Below are positions 1 through 8,121 of a stretch of 64,000 bases of DNA, piece after piece (the stretch's first letter is position 1; each line of letters opens with the position of its first letter). This stretch comes from Mycobacterium sp. PS03-16. Its GTDB lineage: Bacteria > Actinomycetota > Actinomycetes > Mycobacteriales > Mycobacteriaceae. Below the pieces are notes generated by a model, which saw only the letters and a list, made by a program, of their open reading frames with translations, was not told the DNA's origin and made no database searches. A program made the position numbers and the translations under genes. The stretch is from positions 124,001 through 188,000 of the forward strand of contig NZ_SPQO01000009.1 in NCBI RefSeq assembly GCF_004570325.1, read 5' to 3'.

Positions 1-76
1 GGATCCCGGCGCCGATGCCGGAGAAGCCCGCGCCGACGATCAGCGTTTCGACATCACGTGTTGTCGTTGTGCCCAT
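1..76 (-). CDS. Flavin-containing monooxygenase, N-terminal fragment
   Basis: Only the first 25 codons are in the window; the gene continues past base 1. The reading starts MGTTTTRDVETLIVGAGFSG, and GAGFSGIGAG is a classic FAD-binding GxGxxG Rossmann motif beginning about residue 15. This matches the N-terminus of NAD(P)H-dependent flavoprotein monooxygenases (FMO or Baeyer–Villiger type), which are numerous in mycobacteria. The subfamily and substrate cannot be told from this fragment. The ATG lies 6 nt after a -10-like TACAGT on the minus strand, which supports the start. Confidence 0.7.
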   Translation of the reverse strand, partial: MGTTTTRDVETLIVGAGFSGIGAGI

Positions 77-88
77 GTCCGCACTGTA
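77..88 (-). promoter_or_regulatory. Leaderless-type promoter of the flavin monooxygenase
   Basis: On the minus strand TACAGT (83–88) fits the mycobacterial -10 TANNNT. It is followed by exactly 6 nt and then the ATG, so transcription would start at or next to the start codon. Confidence 0.5.
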
Positions 89-102
89 GAGCGCGCACGG
101 CG

Positions 103-1047
103 TCAGGGATGCAGGACCGCCCGAAGCGCGGCCAGACCGCGGTCGGCCGCGGCGGTGGCGGCCGGCACCACCCCGGCGTAGCCGAGGTAACCGTGCACCA
201 GGCTCGCCGCGTTGTCCACCTGCACCGCCACCCCCGCGGCGGCCAGCGATTCGGCGTAGCTCAGACCGTCGTCGCGCAGGGGGTCATGGCCGGCGACGGC
301 GATGTAGGCCGGCGGCAGCCCGGCGAAGTCGTCCGCCCGGCCGGGTGCCAGTCCGGGGGCCGGATCGGAGAGGTCGGCGTCACTGGCGTACCACCCGGCG
401 AACCCGGCGATGGCCGCCAGGTCGAGGATGGGCGCGTCGGCGTTCTCGGCCATCGAGGGCAGCGTCAGATCCCAGTGCGTGGCCGGATACCACAGCAGCT
501 GGAACGCGAGCGCCGGACCGCCGTGGTCGCGCGCCCGCTGGGTCATCACCGCCGCGAGGTTGCCGCCCGCCGAGTCGCCGGCCACCGCCAGCCTCGCGGT
601 GTCGGCGCCGAGTTCGTCGCCGTGGCCGGCGACCCACCGCAGCGCGGCCCACGCGTCCTCGACCGCCGCCGGATAGGGATGCTCGGGGGCCAGCCGGTAA
701 TCCACGGACACCACCACCGCACCGGCGGCCACCGCGTGCATCCGGCACTCCCCGTCGTGGGTGTCCAGATCGCCGACGGCGAAGCCGCCGCCGTGGAAGA
801 ACACCACGACCGGCGGGGTGTCGCCGGTCACGGGTGGCCGGTAGACGCGGACGGTGAGGTCGCCGGCCGGGCCGGGAATCTGCCGGTCCTCGGCGTGCAC
901 CTCGGGGTGCAGGCCGCGCCGCGGCAGGGCCCGCAACCGGCGGCGGGCGGCCTCCACGCCGTCGTCGATCGACAGCTGGAACGGAACGGCGTCCAGTACC
1001 TTCATCAGGATGGCGTCGAGTGGCGGCTTCTCGTCGGTGGCAGACAC
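103..1047 (-). CDS. Alpha/beta hydrolase, hormone-sensitive lipase family esterase (LipH/LipI-like)
   Basis: A 314-residue carboxylesterase of the HSL (class IV) family. The oxyanion-hole motif [16 protein letters not shown] is at about residues 82–97. The nucleophile elbow GDSAGG is at about 156–161, the acid is probably in GHDPLRDD, and the histidine is in VHGYLG near residue 285. It should hydrolyse short-chain acyl esters. No signal peptide is seen, so it is probably cytoplasmic. Position next to a YhhN-type membrane protein and priA matches the lipH/lipI–Rv1401–priA order of M. tuberculosis as I recall it, but sequence alone does not decide LipH against LipI. The start is a GTG, 6 nt after a TACGGT -10 element. 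Confidence 0.88.
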   Translation of the reverse strand: MSATDEKPPLDAILMKVLDAVPFQLSIDDGVEAARRRLRALPRRGLHPEVHAEDRQIPGPAGDLTVRVYRPPVTGDTPPVVVFFHGGGFAVGDLDTHDGECRMHAVAAGAVVVSVDYRLAPEHPYPAAVEDAWAALRWVAGHGDELGADTARLAVAGDSAGGNLAAVMTQRARDHGGPALAFQLLWYPATHWDLTLPSMAENADAPILDLAAIAGFAGWYASDADLSDPAPGLAPGRADDFAGLPPAYIAVAGHDPLRDDGLSYAESLAAAGVAVQVDNAASLVHGYLGYAGVVPAATAAADRGLAALRAVLHP

Positions 1048-1059
1048 GACCTCACCGTA
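1048..1059 (-). promoter_or_regulatory. Leaderless-type promoter of the esterase gene
   Basis: On the minus strand TACGGT (1054–1059) plus a 6-nt spacer leads straight into the GTG at 1047. It lies inside the 28-bp gap between the divergent esterase and YhhN genes, if the latter starts at 1076. Confidence 0.45.
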
Positions 1060-1075
1060 CGCAGAGCGGCGGACG

Positions 1076-1747
1076 GTGCGGCTGTGGGGCGCGGCCGCTG
1101 TGGCCGCCGCCGCGTACGGGGTGTTCCTGATCGTGACGGCGCTGCGGGTGCCCGCGGGCGCCGAGCTGACCGGTCAGTTCGTCGCCCAGCCCGCGGTCAA
1201 GGCGCTGGCCGCGGTGCTGCTGGCGGTGGCGGCGTTCGGGCATCCGATCGGCCGGGAGCGACGCTGGCTGGTGCCGGCCCTGCTGTTCTCGGCCACCGGC
1301 GATTTCCTGCTGGCCATGCCGTGGTGGGAGCCGTCATTCGTGTTCGGCCTGGCCGCGTTCCTGCTGGCGCACCTGTGTTTCCTGGCCGCGCTCGTACCTC
1401 TGGCGGTACGGACCCCGGCGCGCCTGACCGCGGCGGCGCTCACCGTGCTGGCCTGCGCCGGCCTACTGACGTGGTTCTGGCCGCGGCTGCTCGCCGACGG
1501 GATGGCCGTCCCGGTGACCGCCTATATCGCGGTGCTCGGCGCGATGGTGTGCGCGGCGCTGCTGGCCCGGCTGCCCACACCGTGGACGGCGCTGGGTGCG
1601 GTGTGTTTCGCCGTTTCCGACGCGATGATCGGCATCGGGCGGTTCGTCCTGGGCTCCGAGGCGCTGGCCGTGCCGATCTGGTGGGCGTACGCGGCGTCGC
1701 TGCTGCTCATCACGGCCGGGTTCTTCTTCGGCCGCGCCCGCGGCTGA
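1076..1747 (+). CDS. YhhN/TMEM86-family integral membrane protein (lysoplasmalogenase-like)
   Basis: About 223 residues, almost entirely hydrophobic, with seven to eight predicted membrane helices. Conserved-looking polar stretches include [12 protein letters not shown] and [13 protein letters not shown]. These acidic residues buried in helices (the GDFLL and SDA signatures) are typical of the YhhN/TMEM86 family, whose animal members hydrolyse the vinyl ether of lysoplasmalogen. The bacterial substrate is not established. The start is uncertain: an in-frame GTG at 1037 would add 13 residues and overlap the divergent esterase. I prefer the GTG at 1076, just before the first helix. It corresponds by position to Rv1401. 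Confidence 0.75.
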   Translation: MRLWGAAAVAAAAYGVFLIVTALRVPAGAELTGQFVAQPAVKALAAVLLAVAAFGHPIGRERRWLVPALLFSATGDFLLAMPWWEPSFVFGLAAFLLAHLCFLAALVPLAVRTPARLTAAALTVLACAGLLTWFWPRLLADGMAVPVTAYIAVLGAMVCAALLARLPTPWTALGAVCFAVSDAMIGIGRFVLGSEALAVPIWWAYAASLLLITAGFFFGRARG

Positions 1748-1876
1748 GCCGGGTGCCGGTGTCTCTCCTCACAGGCGCGGTCCGCCGGGGGACGTAGCCC
1801 CCACACCCCGCGTGCCATCGCCGACAATGGCGCGACGGTGCGGCACCGGCCGCCCGTCGACACAGAGGGAGCGTGG

Positions 1877-2734
1877 ATGGCACGGGCACTCGGACCGGAC
1901 CGGCGGATTTCGTTGGCGCCGTTGACGGTTGTGGAGCTCACGCCGCCGGAGACGGTCGGCTGCGCGGCGGCCGCGGGATTCGACGCGGTCGGTCTGCGAC
2001 TCATCCCGGCCACCCCGCAGGAGCCGAAGCGGCCGACCATCGGCATGACGCCGATGATCCGCGAGGCCCGCCGGCGTCTCGACGACACCGGCCTGGAACT
2101 GATCGACATCGAGGTGCTGCGGCTCACCCCGGATACCGACGTGCGTGCTGACTACCTCGAGTTCCTGGAGACCGGTGCATATCTCGGGGCGCGGCAGATC
2201 CTGGTGGCGGGCAACGATCCGGATCGGGCGCGGATGGCCGACCGGTTCGCCGAACTGGCCGCGCTGGCCGCGCTATTCGGGCTGACCCCGAACATCGAGC
2301 CGATGCCCTACAACGACATCGGGACCGTGGCGCAGGCCGTGGCGGTGCTGCGGGCGGCCGGTCACCCCAACGCCGGCATCCTGATCGACGCGCTGCACTT
2401 CGACCGTGGCGGTAACACCGTCGCCGAGCTGAACCCGTTGCCGCGCAGCTGGTTCAACTACGTGCAGCTCTGCGATGCACCGGCCGAACAGCCCGCCGAC
2501 CGCGACGCGCTGGTGTACCAGTCCCGCAGTGCGCGCCAACTGCCCGGGCAGGGCGGGCTGGACCTCGACGCGATGCTGCACGCGCTGCCCGCCGACCTGC
2601 CGGTCAGCGTCGAGGCGCCGATCGTCGCACCCGGTGTCCCCGCGCTCGAGCGCGCCCGCGCCGCCCTGCGGCACACCCGGGCGGTGGTCGACCGCGCCGA
2701 CGGCCGCGGCTACGGCACGGCCCGCGCCTGCTGA
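1877..2734 (+). CDS. Sugar phosphate isomerase/epimerase-like TIM-barrel protein
   Basis: A 285-residue protein of the AP-endonuclease-2/xylose-isomerase-like TIM barrel family. Evidence is the repeated strand–helix pattern and metal-ligand-type stretches. NIEPMPYND (about residues 139–147) supplies a Glu, GILIDALHFDRGG about residue 170 supplies Asp and His, and SVEAPI near residue 250 supplies a second Glu. These enzymes isomerise or epimerise sugars or dehydrate inositol derivatives with a divalent metal; the substrate here is unknown. The ATG at 1877 has a GAGGGAG Shine–Dalgarno 5 nt upstream and is preferred over the GTG at 1838. It sits alone between the YhhN gene and priA. Confidence 0.75.
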   Translation: MARALGPDRRISLAPLTVVELTPPETVGCAAAAGFDAVGLRLIPATPQEPKRPTIGMTPMIREARRRLDDTGLELIDIEVLRLTPDTDVRADYLEFLETGAYLGARQILVAGNDPDRARMADRFAELAALAALFGLTPNIEPMPYNDIGTVAQAVAVLRAAGHPNAGILIDALHFDRGGNTVAELNPLPRSWFNYVQLCDAPAEQPADRDALVYQSRSARQLPGQGGLDLDAMLHALPADLPVSVEAPIVAPGVPALERARAALRHTRAVVDRADGRGYGTARAC

Positions 2735-2780
2735 GCGGTGCCGCGAGCAGGCGTCGGCGCCATCTGTTAAACGTGTCGGG

Positions 2781-4778
2781 GTGAGCACCACCCGTCAGCC
2801 GGCCGAACACGAGCCGATCGCTCGCGTGCTGCCGATGCTGCAGGTGCCCCACCTCGACCGCGAATTCGACTACCTGGTGCCGGCCGAGTGCTCCGATGAC
2901 GCGCAGCCCGGCGTCCGGGTGCGGGTGCGCTTCCACGGTCGGCTGGTCGACGCGTTCCTGCTGGAACGGCGGTCGGACACCGACCACACGGGTCAGCTCG
3001 GTTGGCTGGACCGGGTGACCTCGCCCGAACAGGTGCTGACGCCCGAGGTGCGCCGGCTGGTCGACGCGGTGGCCGCCCGCTACGCCGGCACCCGCGCCGA
3101 CGTGCTGCGGCTCGCGGTGCCGCCGCGGCACGCCAACGTGGAGAAGCAGGCGGTGGCGGACCCGCCGGTGCTGGAGGCGGCGCCCCCGGAGCTGACGGCC
3201 TGGCGGGCCTACTCGCGGGCCGAGCAGTTCCTCGGTGCGGTGGCCGACGGCCGCGCCGCCCGCGCGGTATGGCAGGCGCTGCCCGGCGAGCGCTGGGCCG
3301 ACCGGCTCGCCGAGGCGGCGGCGTTCACCGTGCACAGCGGGCGCGGCGTACTCGCCGTCGTCCCCGATCAGCGCGACGTCGACGCGCTGCACGCCGCTTC
3401 GGTGGCCCTGCTCGACGACACCCGGGTGGTGGCGCTGTCGGCCGGGCTCGGCCCCGCGCAGCGGTATCGCCGGTGGTTGTCGGCGCTGCGCGGCCGCGCC
3501 GGCGTCGTGATCGGCACACGCAGCGCGGTCTTCGCCCCGGTGTGCGACCTCGGGCTGGTGCTGGTGTGGGACGACGGCGACGACTCCCTGGCCGAACCGC
3601 GCGCGCCGTATCCGCACGCCCGCGACGTGGCGATGCTGCGGGCCCACCAGCTGCGCTGCGCGGCGCTGATCGGCGGCTACTCCCGCACCGCGGAATCCCA
3701 GGCGCTGGTGCGCAGCCGGTGGGCGCACGACCTGGTGGCGCCGCGCCAGACCGTGCGCGCGGTGGCGCCGCGGGTGGTGGCGCTGGAGGACAGCAACTTC
3801 CAGCAGGAACGCGACGCCGCCGCGCACACCGCCCGGCTGCCGTCGGTCGCGCTGCGGGCCGCGCGCACCGCGCTGGAAGCCGGTCGGCCCGTGTTGGTGC
3901 AGGTGCCGCGTCGGGGTTATCTGCCCGCGCTGGCGTGCGCGCGCTGCCGTACCGTCGCCCGGTGCCGGCACTGCACGGGGCCGCTGTCGCTGCTGGATCG
4001 CGACAGCGCCGCGGTGTGCCGGTGGTGCGGCCGCGAGGATCTCGGTTTACGTTGTGGCCGTTGTGGTTCGGACGCCGTGCGGGCGGTCGTGGTGGGGGCG
4101 CGGCGCACCGCGGAGGAACTCGGCCGCGCCTTTCCCGGCACCCCGGTGATCACCTCGGGCGGTGAGAACATGGTTCCGACGGTCGGCGACGAGCCCGGGC
4201 TGGTGGTGGCCACCCCGGGTGCCGAACCCGCGCCGGCCGCGGGCTACGGTGCGGCGCTGCTGCTGGACAGCTGGGCGCTGCTGGGGCGGCAGGATCTGCG
4301 GGCGGCCGAAGACACGCTGCGCCGCTGGATGGCCGCCGCGACGCTGGTGCGGCCCCGGACCGACGGTGGGGTGGTGGCGGTGGTCGCCGAATCGGCCATC
4401 CCCACGGTGCAGGCGCTGATCCGATGGGATCCGGTCGGCCACGCGGAAGCCGAACTCGACGCCCGTGCGGAGGTGGGCCTGCCGCCCGCCGTGCACATCG
4501 CGGCCGTCGACGGCGCCTACGCCTCGGTGACCGCGCTGCTGCAGACCGCCGAGCTGCCCCCCGACGCGGAACCGCTCGGCCCCGTCGACCTGCCGCCGGG
4601 GGCGCGCCGGCCGCCGGGCACCCCGGCCGACACCCCGGTCAGCCGCATGCTGGTGCGGGTCCCGCGGGAGCGCGGTCTGGCGCTCGCAGCGGCGCTGCGC
4701 CGCGGCGTCGGGGTGCTCAGCGCCCGCCACGACAATGAGCCGGCGCGTGTGCAGATCGACCCGTTGCACATAGGGTGA
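2781..4778 (+). CDS. priA: Primosomal protein N' (PriA), helicase-motif-deficient actinobacterial form
   Basis: A 665-residue PriA homologue. The N-terminal DNA-binding domain (LDREFDYLVP, then VRVRFHGRLVDAFLLER) is recognisable. So is the zinc-binding region around residues 385–435, with CARC, CRHC, CRWC and CGRC pairs. The helicase core is degenerate. Where other PriA proteins have the GxTGSGKT P-loop there is LPGERWADRLAEAA, and the DEEH box reads WDDGDD. Actinobacterial PriA proteins are known to share this loss, so this is a family trait rather than decay. The role is probably replication-restart scaffolding without unwinding. The GTG start gives the expected N-terminus. It stands just upstream of the DUF2207 gene. 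Confidence 0.93.
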   Translation: MSTTRQPAEHEPIARVLPMLQVPHLDREFDYLVPAECSDDAQPGVRVRVRFHGRLVDAFLLERRSDTDHTGQLGWLDRVTSPEQVLTPEVRRLVDAVAARYAGTRADVLRLAVPPRHANVEKQAVADPPVLEAAPPELTAWRAYSRAEQFLGAVADGRAARAVWQALPGERWADRLAEAAAFTVHSGRGVLAVVPDQRDVDALHAASVALLDDTRVVALSAGLGPAQRYRRWLSALRGRAGVVIGTRSAVFAPVCDLGLVLVWDDGDDSLAEPRAPYPHARDVAMLRAHQLRCAALIGGYSRTAESQALVRSRWAHDLVAPRQTVRAVAPRVVALEDSNFQQERDAAAHTARLPSVALRAARTALEAGRPVLVQVPRRGYLPALACARCRTVARCRHCTGPLSLLDRDSAAVCRWCGREDLGLRCGRCGSDAVRAVVVGARRTAEELGRAFPGTPVITSGGENMVPTVGDEPGLVVATPGAEPAPAAGYGAALLLDSWALLGRQDLRAAEDTLRRWMAAATLVRPRTDGGVVAVVAESAIPTVQALIRWDPVGHAEAELDARAEVGLPPAVHIAAVDGAYASVTALLQTAELPPDAEPLGPVDLPPGARRPPGTPADTPVSRMLVRVPRERGLALAAALRRGVGVLSARHDNEPARVQIDPLHIG

Positions 4779-4786
4779 GCCTCACC
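4774..4786. promoter_or_regulatory. Perfect 6+1+6 palindrome upstream of the DUF2207–lemA pair
   Basis: GGTGAG–C–CTCACC overlaps the priA stop codon and lies 20 bp before the DUF2207 ATG. A TANNNT match (TAGGGT, 4771–4776) overlaps its left edge. It could be an operator over the promoter of the DUF2207–lemA pair. No regulator is assigned. Confidence 0.35.
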
Positions 4787-4805
4787 GCACCGACAGGAGG
4801 TGGAC

Positions 4806-6629
4806 ATGCGGCGGCTGTTCGCGTGGTCGATCACCGTGGCGCTCATCGCTTTCGGCGTGCTGTGGCCGCTGGTGTTCGGCGGCGGGTCCGGCGGCGGCGG
4901 CGACGCTGTCGACGATCCCGTGGTGATCACCGATTACACGGCGGACTTCACCGTCGACGACCGCGGTGGGCTGACCGCCGTCGAGACCATCACCGGCGAT
5001 TTCCCCTCCGACCGGCACGGCATCTTCCGCTACTGGGACGTGACGAACCCGAACCACCCGAACGTCCGCCAGATCCCGACCATCGACGCGGTCGAACTCG
5101 ACGGCGGCCCGGTGCCCAACCAGGTCTCCTGGGAGGACAGGCAGCGCTTCCGCGTGGCCAAGATCGGGGACCCCGATGCCTACCTGACGCCCGGCAGTCA
5201 CACCTTCGAGATCCGCTACCGCATCCCGGGCGTGCTCGATCCCGGCGCCACCGCCGCCGACCGCCGCTTCGCCGCCACCACCGGCGACCCGGCGGCACCG
5301 ACGGCGTTCTACTGGAACGTCATCGCGCCGTCATGGAACAACGAGATCGAACGCGCCCGCATCACCGTCCGGTTGCCCGGACCCGTGACCGGCGCCCAGT
5401 GCAGCGTCGGGTACGGCGTCGGCCGCGCATGCACCGGCCTCACCGCGTCCGGTGACACCGTCCGCCTCGAGGCCCGCAATCTGCCACCGCGCACCCCGGT
5501 GACCGTGCGCGCCGGAATCGACGTCGCCACCCCGGTGCGCGCCGAGCTGCCGTGGCCGTTCACCTGGGACCGGATCCTCGGTCAGTCGGTGTCCGGGCTC
5601 GGCTGGGTGGCCGGACTGACCGTCGCGCTGGGGTCGGCGGGCGTGCTGTGGACCCGCCGCACGATCGAGCGGCCGCCGCCGTTCCCGCTGCAGTACGCAC
5701 CGCCGCCGGGGCTGGGACCGGTGCAGTGCGAATACCTGCGCACCGAGAAGGTGCCGTCGGACGGGCTGACGGCCACGCTGTTCGACCTGGCCGAGAAGGG
5801 CCTGATCGAACTGCGGCAGGTCAATGCCACCCAGTGGGAGATCCGCGGCACCGCAGGCAAGAGCCGATGGGCCGACGCCGACCCGGTGGGAGTCGCGGTG
5901 GGGTCGGCGCTGAAGATCATGGGCACCGGCACCGAATTCGAGGCCAAGCGGACCGCCAAGGCGGGGGAGAAGGTCAGCAAGGCCCGCACGGATCTCGCGG
6001 CGGCGGTGAAGGACTGGGCGCTCGAGGAGGGCCTGATGGTCACCCGCAAGCGCGAGGGGTGGCTGCAGACCGCGAACATCCTGGCCGCCGTCGGCGCGCT
6101 GTGCGGGTTCGCCGGCTGGGGTTTCGCCACCACCGTGGCAGGCCTGCCGTTCGCGGCGTTCTTCGTCGCGACGCTGCCCGCCTGGGTCGGCGGCCTCGGC
6201 ACCCGGCGCACCGCCGCCGGCCGCGAACTCTGGTCGCGGATCGGCGGTTTCCACCGGGCGCTGTGTACCGACTCGGCCGAGGCCCGGTTCGACTTCGCGG
6301 CCCGCAAGGACCTCTACACCGCGTACCTGCCGTTCGCGATCGCGGCGGGCGCCGCCACGCTGTGGGCGAAGAAATACGAGCTGGCCATGGGCGTGCCTGC
6401 GCCCGCGCCGCAGTGGTACCACTCGTCGTCGGGGACCGACACCGACCCCGGAACCACCGGCGGCTTCGGCAGCGACTTCGACAGCTTCGAGTCCGCGCTG
6501 TCGTCGTCGATCGGCGCGTACACGGCATCGCAGGTGTCGGCGTCGTCCAGCAGCGGGAGCAGCAGCAGCAGCTTCTCCAGTGGCGGCGGAGGCGGAGGCG
6601 GCGGAGGCGGAGGGGGCGGCTCGTGGTGA
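4806..6629 (+). CDS. DUF2207 domain membrane protein with poly-glycine tail
   Basis: A 607-residue predicted membrane protein. An N-terminal signal-anchor (residues 5–25) is followed by an extracytoplasmic beta-rich domain of about 220 residues (DYTADFTVDDRG onward). A membrane helix near 265–285 precedes a cytoplasmic region, and two more helices occur near 425–465. The last 60 residues are Ser-rich and then a run of 13 glycines ending SW. This domain order and Gly tail are characteristic of DUF2207 (YciQ-like) proteins of unknown function. The pairing with LemA immediately downstream is also typical. The start is the ATG 5 nt after a strong AGGAGG (4795–4800). Its stop overlaps the LemA start by GTGA. 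Confidence 0.88.
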   Translation: MRRLFAWSITVALIAFGVLWPLVFGGGSGGGGDAVDDPVVITDYTADFTVDDRGGLTAVETITGDFPSDRHGIFRYWDVTNPNHPNVRQIPTIDAVELDGGPVPNQVSWEDRQRFRVAKIGDPDAYLTPGSHTFEIRYRIPGVLDPGATAADRRFAATTGDPAAPTAFYWNVIAPSWNNEIERARITVRLPGPVTGAQCSVGYGVGRACTGLTASGDTVRLEARNLPPRTPVTVRAGIDVATPVRAELPWPFTWDRILGQSVSGLGWVAGLTVALGSAGVLWTRRTIERPPPFPLQYAPPPGLGPVQCEYLRTEKVPSDGLTATLFDLAEKGLIELRQVNATQWEIRGTAGKSRWADADPVGVAVGSALKIMGTGTEFEAKRTAKAGEKVSKARTDLAAAVKDWALEEGLMVTRKREGWLQTANILAAVGALCGFAGWGFATTVAGLPFAAFFVATLPAWVGGLGTRRTAAGRELWSRIGGFHRALCTDSAEARFDFAARKDLYTAYLPFAIAAGAATLWAKKYELAMGVPAPAPQWYHSSSGTDTDPGTTGGFGSDFDSFESALSSSIGAYTASQVSASSSSGSSSSSFSSGGGGGGGGGGGGGSW

Positions 6630-7171
6630 GGTTCGTGCTGATCCTCGTTCTGGTGCTGGCCGTGCTGGCGCTGGTGGGGTTCGTGGCCGGCTACAACAAG
6701 CTGCGCGCGGCCGACGTGCGGGTCGCCGAGGCGCTGGCCGGCATCGACATCGAGTTGACCCGGCGGGCGGCGCTGATCCCGAGCCTGGTGCACACCGTGC
6801 AGACCGTCGCCGCGCACGAGCAGGCGCTGTTCGACCGCGCCGAGTCGGCGCGGGCGGCGGTGACCTCGGCGACCACCGGCCCCTCGGTCGCCCGGCGCAG
6901 CACCGCCGAGCGGGAGCTCGACGCCGCCGTCAGCCGCGCGCTGGCGCTCGGCCGCGCCCAGCCACAGCTGGGTTCGTCGGCGAACTTCCTGGACCTGCAG
7001 CGCAACCTCACCGACACCGAGAACAAGATCGCATTCGCCCGTCAGTACTACAACGACGCGGTCGCCACCCTGAACCGGCTGGTCACCACGATGCCGTGGA
7101 TGTTCGTCGCCGGCTCCGCCGGGGTGGCCCAGCGCGAGTACTACCAGATGCCCTCGCCGTCGTCTCGCTGA
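6626..7171 (+). CDS. LemA family protein
   Basis: About 181 residues. One N-terminal membrane helix (FVLILVLVLAVLALVGFVAG) is followed by an all-helical domain with the LemA hallmarks: YNKLRAADVRVAEALAGID, RRAALIPSLVHTV and ARQYYNDAVATLN. The function is not firmly known; family members are membrane-anchored and often co-occur with DUF2207 or HtpX-type proteins. The GTG at 6626 overlaps the stop of the DUF2207 gene (GTGA), implying translational coupling. The codon just before it (6623) is also GTG, so the start is certain only to one codon. The gene ends 20 bp before fmt. Confidence 0.87.
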   Translation: MRFVLILVLVLAVLALVGFVAGYNKLRAADVRVAEALAGIDIELTRRAALIPSLVHTVQTVAAHEQALFDRAESARAAVTSATTGPSVARRSTAERELDAAVSRALALGRAQPQLGSSANFLDLQRNLTDTENKIAFARQYYNDAVATLNRLVTTMPWMFVAGSAGVAQREYYQMPSPSSR

Positions 7172-7179
7172 GCGCTCCC

Positions 7180-7191
7180 TAGACTGACTCG
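7180..7191 (+). promoter_or_regulatory. Leaderless-type promoter of fmt
   Basis: TAGACT (7180–7185), a perfect TANNNT, then 6 nt and the GTG start of fmt. It would drive the fmt–rsmB–(rpe)–ribD block independently of lemA. Confidence 0.5.
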
Positions 7192-8121
7192 GTGCGTCTC
7201 GTCTTCGCCGGCACCCCCGAACCCGCGCTGCCGTCGCTGCAGCGGCTGCTCGACTCGCCGAACCACGACGTGGTGGCGGTGCTGACCCGGCCGGATGCGG
7301 CCGCCGGCCGGCGCGGGAAGCCGGCGCCCTCGCCGGTGGCCCGCCTCGCGCTCGAACGCGACATCCCGGTGCTGCGCCCGGCGCGGCCCAACTCCGAGGA
7401 GTTCGTCGCCGAACTGGCCGCGCTGCAACCGGAATGCTGCGCGGTGGTCGCCTACGGGGCGCTGCTGTCCGAACGCCTGCTCGCCGTGCCCACCCACGGC
7501 TGGATCAACCTGCACTTCTCGCTGCTGCCCGCCTGGCGCGGCGCGGCCCCGGTGCAGGCGGCGATTGCCGCCGGGGACACCGTCACCGGCGCCACCACAT
7601 TCCAGATCGAGCCCGCACTGGACTCGGGCCCGGTCTACGGCGTGGTCACCGAGACGGTCCGGCCCACCGACACCGCGGGGGATCTGCTCGGCCGGCTCGC
7701 CGACTCGGGTGCGGTGCTGCTGGAACGCACGATCGACGGCATCGCCGACGGCACGCTCACCGCGGTTCCCCAACCCGCCGAGGGTGTGACCGTGGCGCCG
7801 AAGATCACCGTCGAGGAGGCCCGGATCCGGTGGGAGCTGCCCGCCCAAATCGTGGACCGCCGGATCCGCGCCGTCACCCCGAACCCGGGCGCATGGACCC
7901 TGATCGGCGACCTGCGGGTCAAGGTCGGGCCCGTCACGGTCGAGGCGGTCACGAATCCGCCGGCGCCGGGTGAGATCCGGGTCGACAAGGACGGTGTCCG
8001 GATCGGCACCGGGACGGCGCCGGTGCGGCTGGGCACCGTCCAGCCGCCCGGTAAGAAGCCGATGAACGCGGCCGACTGGGCACGCGGCGCCCGTCTCGAC
8101 TCCTCGGTGCGGGCGCAGTGA
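7192..8121 (+). CDS. fmt: Methionyl-tRNA formyltransferase
   Basis: A 309-residue enzyme that formylates initiator Met-tRNA using 10-formyl-tetrahydrofolate in the cytoplasm. The start [15 protein letters not shown] is the family's N-terminal Rossmann signature. The catalytic stretch is [16 protein letters not shown] at about residues 105–120 (Asn/His of the formyl-transfer site followed by SLLP). The C-terminal tRNA-binding OB-like domain begins near residue 205. Length is normal. The stop overlaps the rsmB GTG by 4 nt. A -10-like element directly before the GTG suggests a leaderless message. Confidence 0.97.
   Translation: MRLVFAGTPEPALPSLQRLLDSPNHDVVAVLTRPDAAAGRRGKPAPSPVARLALERDIPVLRPARPNSEEFVAELAALQPECCAVVAYGALLSERLLAVPTHGWINLHFSLLPAWRGAAPVQAAIAAGDTVTGATTFQIEPALDSGPVYGVVTETVRPTDTAGDLLGRLADSGAVLLERTIDGIADGTLTAVPQPAEGVTVAPKITVEEARIRWELPAQIVDRRIRAVTPNPGAWTLIGDLRVKVGPVTVEAVTNPPAPGEIRVDKDGVRIGTGTAPVRLGTVQPPGKKPMNAADWARGARLDSSVRAQ

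Noticed and set aside
58..1797. A 579-codon plus-strand frame opposite the esterase
   Set aside because: Composition is low-complexity Arg/Gly. The minus-strand esterase has complete catalytic motifs, and the end of the frame runs out of phase with the YhhN gene.
1787..1802. GGGGG…CCCCC hairpin after the YhhN gene as a terminator
   Set aside because: The stem is only 5 bp, has no U-tract, and is expected by chance in this base composition.
2781..4778. PriA as a decaying pseudogene
   Set aside because: The frame is intact and of normal length. Loss of the helicase motifs is a shared feature of actinobacterial PriA.
6560..6625. Tandem GGC/GGA repeats as a CRISPR or satellite array
   Set aside because: The tract is in frame with the poly-Gly tail typical of DUF2207 proteins and has no spacers.
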